DNA of 8,520 bases from JBEKTY01 sp049515555 (GTDB taxonomy: Bacteria; Planctomycetota; Planctomycetia; Pirellulales; Thermoguttaceae), in the NCBI GenBank assembly GCA_049515555.1, contig JBEKTY010000258.1, positions 1-8,520 of the forward strand, in the 5' to 3' direction. Below are positions 7,267 to 8,520 of the stretch, in pieces. Each line of letters starts with the position of its first letter. Position 1 is the stretch's first letter. The translations under genes were made by a program, and so were the position numbers. Below the pieces are notes generated by a model that ran no database searches, was not told the DNA's origin, and was given only the letters and a program-made list of their open reading frames with translations.

Positions 7267-7331
7267 GGGTGCCACTGCTGGCTTGTCCAGCAGTGTGAGA
7301 AGCACTGCTGGACAAGCCAGCAGTGGCACCC
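7267..7331. repeat. 29-bp perfect inverted repeat between esterase and glycosyltransferase genes
   Basis: Left arm 7267-7295 starts GGGTGCCACTGC and ends CCAGCAGTG. Right arm 7303-7331 is its exact reverse complement, with a 7-base loop TGAGAAG. Each arm contains its own smaller hairpin (CACTGCTGG and CCAGCAGTG around five bases), so there are four copies of one 9-mer and a double-hairpin form is possible. It lies 19 bases after the esterase stop and 33 bases before the next start. No T-run follows. Most like a REP/BIME-type or miniature inverted-repeat element. Confidence 0.9.
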
Positions 7332-7364
7332 GCGCGGGTGCGACATGAATGATCCCTTTTCGGC

Positions 7365-8426
7365 ATGAACCAGATGAAGTCGCCCCGCATCCTGATCGTC
7401 CGGCTGAGCGCGATCGGCGACGTGATTCACACCATGCCGGTGGCCTGTGCCCTGCGGGAGCGATTTCCCGAGTGCCGGCTGACTTGGGTCGCCGAAGAGC
7501 GGGCCGGCGAGGTCCTGCAGCACCATGCGGCCTTGGACGACCTCATCCTGCTGCGGCACGGCTGGCTCAAGCGGCCGCTCACGGTCTGGCGGCTGCGGCG
7601 GCGGCTGCGGGCCATCCGGCCGGAGATCGCCATCGACGCCCAGGGCCTGACCCGCTCGGCCATAGTCGCCTGGCTCTCCGGCGCAGGGCGGCGGATCGCT
7701 CCCGGCGGCATCTTCGCCCGCGAGCTTAGCCCCTGGCTCAATACGGAGCTGGTGGCGGCGGACGATCTGCACGCCGTCGATCGGGGGCTGAAGCTGCTGG
7801 TGCCGCTGGGGATCGAGTCGCCGGCGGTCCGCTTCCAGGTCCCCGATCCGCCCGCCGAGCGTGCGGCCGCCGAGGCCATCCTCGGCGCGGCCGGACTGGG
7901 CGCGGGATTCATCCTGATAGTCCCCGCGGCCGGCTGGCCTTCCAAGCTGTGGCCCGCCGAGCGTTACGCTGCCGTGGCCGCCCAGGCCGGCCGCCGCCTC
8001 CGCCTGCCGAGCCTGGTTATGTGGGGCAACGCCGAGGAGCAGAGCCGGGCCCGGCACATCGTCGCCGGCGCCGAAGGCTTCGCCCGGCTGGCCCCGCCGG
8101 TGACGCTCCTGGAGCTGGCCGCGCTGGCCCGCCGGGCCACGTTCTGCCTGGGCTCCGACACCGGCCCGCTGCACCTGGCGGCCGCCGTGGGAACACGGTG
8201 CATCGGCCTCTATGGCCCCTGGCCGGCCGAAAAGCACGGCCCCTACGGACCCGGTCACATCACCGTGCAGAAGATGGTCTTCCAGGGCTCGACCCGCCAG
8301 CGCCGGCACGCACCGCCCATCTACATGGAGGCGATCGACGTGGCATCGGTCTTGGCCGCCTGCCAGCGCGTGGCCGCGGAAAAGGGAGTGAAGATAGAGT
8401 CCCCTCTCCCTCCGGGAGAGGGTTAG
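7365..8426 (+). CDS. waaC: GT9 family glycosyltransferase, LPS heptosyltransferase I (WaaC)-like (353 aa)
   Basis: GT9 enzymes of the WaaC type transfer the first heptose from ADP-heptose to Kdo of lipopolysaccharide at the cytoplasmic face of the inner membrane. Matches to WaaC: ILIVRLSAIGDVIHTMP at the N-terminus (catalytic-base Asp about D19), IDAQGLTRSA (90-99), HAVDRGLKLL, WPSKLWPAERY (Lys about K194) and LGSDTGPLHLAAAVGTRCIGLYGP (Asp about D265 in the donor-binding domain). The length is typical. There is no signal peptide or membrane segment, as expected. Start 7365 or ATG 7374; neither has a good ribosome binding site, and the second gives a start like MRVLIVK of known members. The last residues SPLPPGEG and the stop lie in a hairpin repeat. 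Separated from the esterase by 117 bases with a large inverted repeat, so it may be transcribed separately. The donor or acceptor in this organism could differ. Confidence 0.9.
   Translation: MNQMKSPRILIVRLSAIGDVIHTMPVACALRERFPECRLTWVAEERAGEVLQHHAALDDLILLRHGWLKRPLTVWRLRRRLRAIRPEIAIDAQGLTRSAIVAWLSGAGRRIAPGGIFARELSPWLNTELVAADDLHAVDRGLKLLVPLGIESPAVRFQVPDPPAERAAAEAILGAAGLGAGFILIVPAAGWPSKLWPAERYAAVAAQAGRRLRLPSLVMWGNAEEQSRARHIVAGAEGFARLAPPVTLLELAALARRATFCLGSDTGPLHLAAAVGTRCIGLYGPWPAEKHGPYGPGHITVQKMVFQGSTRQRRHAPPIYMEAIDVASVLAACQRVAAEKGVKIESPLPPGEG
8402..8422. repeat. Hairpin repeat at the 3' end of the glycosyltransferase gene
   Basis: CCCTCTCCC (8402-8410) and GGGAGAGGG (8414-8422) form a perfect 9-bp stem with loop TCC, and TTAGGGT follows. 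It encodes the last residues (PLPPGEG), and the stop TAG (8424-8426) comes directly after the stem. There is no T-run, so terminator function is doubtful. From memory, CTCTCCC/GGGAGAGGG palindromes of this sort are widespread dispersed repeats in GC-rich bacteria. Confidence 0.7.
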
Positions 8427-8437
8427 GGTCAATACCG

Positions 8438-8466
8438 TTGAAATAGTCGTAAGTTGCTTAATAGTA
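8438..8466 (+). promoter_or_regulatory. Possible promoter in the AT-rich end of the window
   Basis: TTGAAA at 8438-8443 matches TTGACA at 5 of 6. TAATAG (8459-8464, 15-base spacing) or ATAGTA (8461-8466, 17-base spacing) could be the -10. The stretch from about 8430 to 8480 is clearly AT-richer than the rest of the window. No gene start is seen before the window ends, so this stays tentative. Confidence 0.25.
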
Positions 8467-8520
8467 ACGTGTTATGAGATGCGGAGCTTTGGCGATTCCG
8501 GTTTTGAGGGCAACGCTCGG

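Noticed and set aside
7267..7331. Intrinsic terminator for the esterase operon
   Set aside because: The stem is strong but followed by GCGCGGGTG, not a T-run, and the stem is much longer than typical terminators.
6411..8432. 673-aa - strand ORF covering the glycosyltransferase and most of the esterase
   Set aside because: Both sense genes carry clear family motifs. The antisense frame is a GC-rich shadow and its start lies in the CCCTCTCCC/GGGAGAGGG repeat.

Overview
The window is GC-rich and looks like the chromosome of a planctomycete, probably Pirellulales-like. This is inferred from the combination of genes: a secreted PQQ/BamB-type beta-propeller protein, a bacterial CE15 glucuronoyl-esterase-like protein, an exported protein in which about a quarter of residues are cysteine, and a GT9 heptosyltransferase-like protein. 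No rRNA or other phylogenetic marker is present except hemE, so the taxonomy is an inference.

Layout. Positions 1-1191 (+ strand) hold three small, unrecognised genes: an acidic 62-aa protein, a protein with two hydrophobic segments, and a 77-aa protein. All three end in Ala-Ala. Positions 1243-3476 (- strand) hold hemE (uroporphyrinogen decarboxylase) and, upstream of it, the Cys-rich repeat gene. The Cys-rich gene ends in a textbook intrinsic terminator (12-bp perfect stem and T-tract), and hemE has its own likely promoter just beyond that. Positions 3477-4085 are about 600 bases between divergent genes with no convincing ORF. They hold a hairpin, a C-run array that is G-quadruplex-prone on the - strand, and an extended -10 promoter placed so that the next mRNA may be leaderless. 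Positions 4086-7247 (+) hold the beta-propeller gene and, 18 bases later, the CE15-like esterase, probably one operon of exported proteins. Positions 7365-8426 (+) hold the GT9 (WaaC-like) glycosyltransferase. The last ~94 bases are comparatively AT-rich and have no gene.

The strongest unexplained signal is the repeat load. Almost every gene junction, and two places inside the beta-propeller gene, carry a short palindrome or a 7/8-bp tandem array. The most striking is a two-part heptamer array, GGAGCRG units followed without loss of phase by CTCAAAG units. It occurs once inside the beta-propeller CDS (5054-5151) and once, in the same orientation relative to the gene, at the hemE stop codon (1196-1244). 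A second heptamer, CTGACAA, sits between two 33-bp direct repeats that duplicate the esterase N-terminus in frame. A 29-bp perfect inverted repeat separates the esterase and glycosyltransferase genes. These resemble the heptanucleotide STRR repeats described in filamentous cyanobacteria and REP-like palindromes. All repeat and hairpin coordinates were derived by hand from the sequence.
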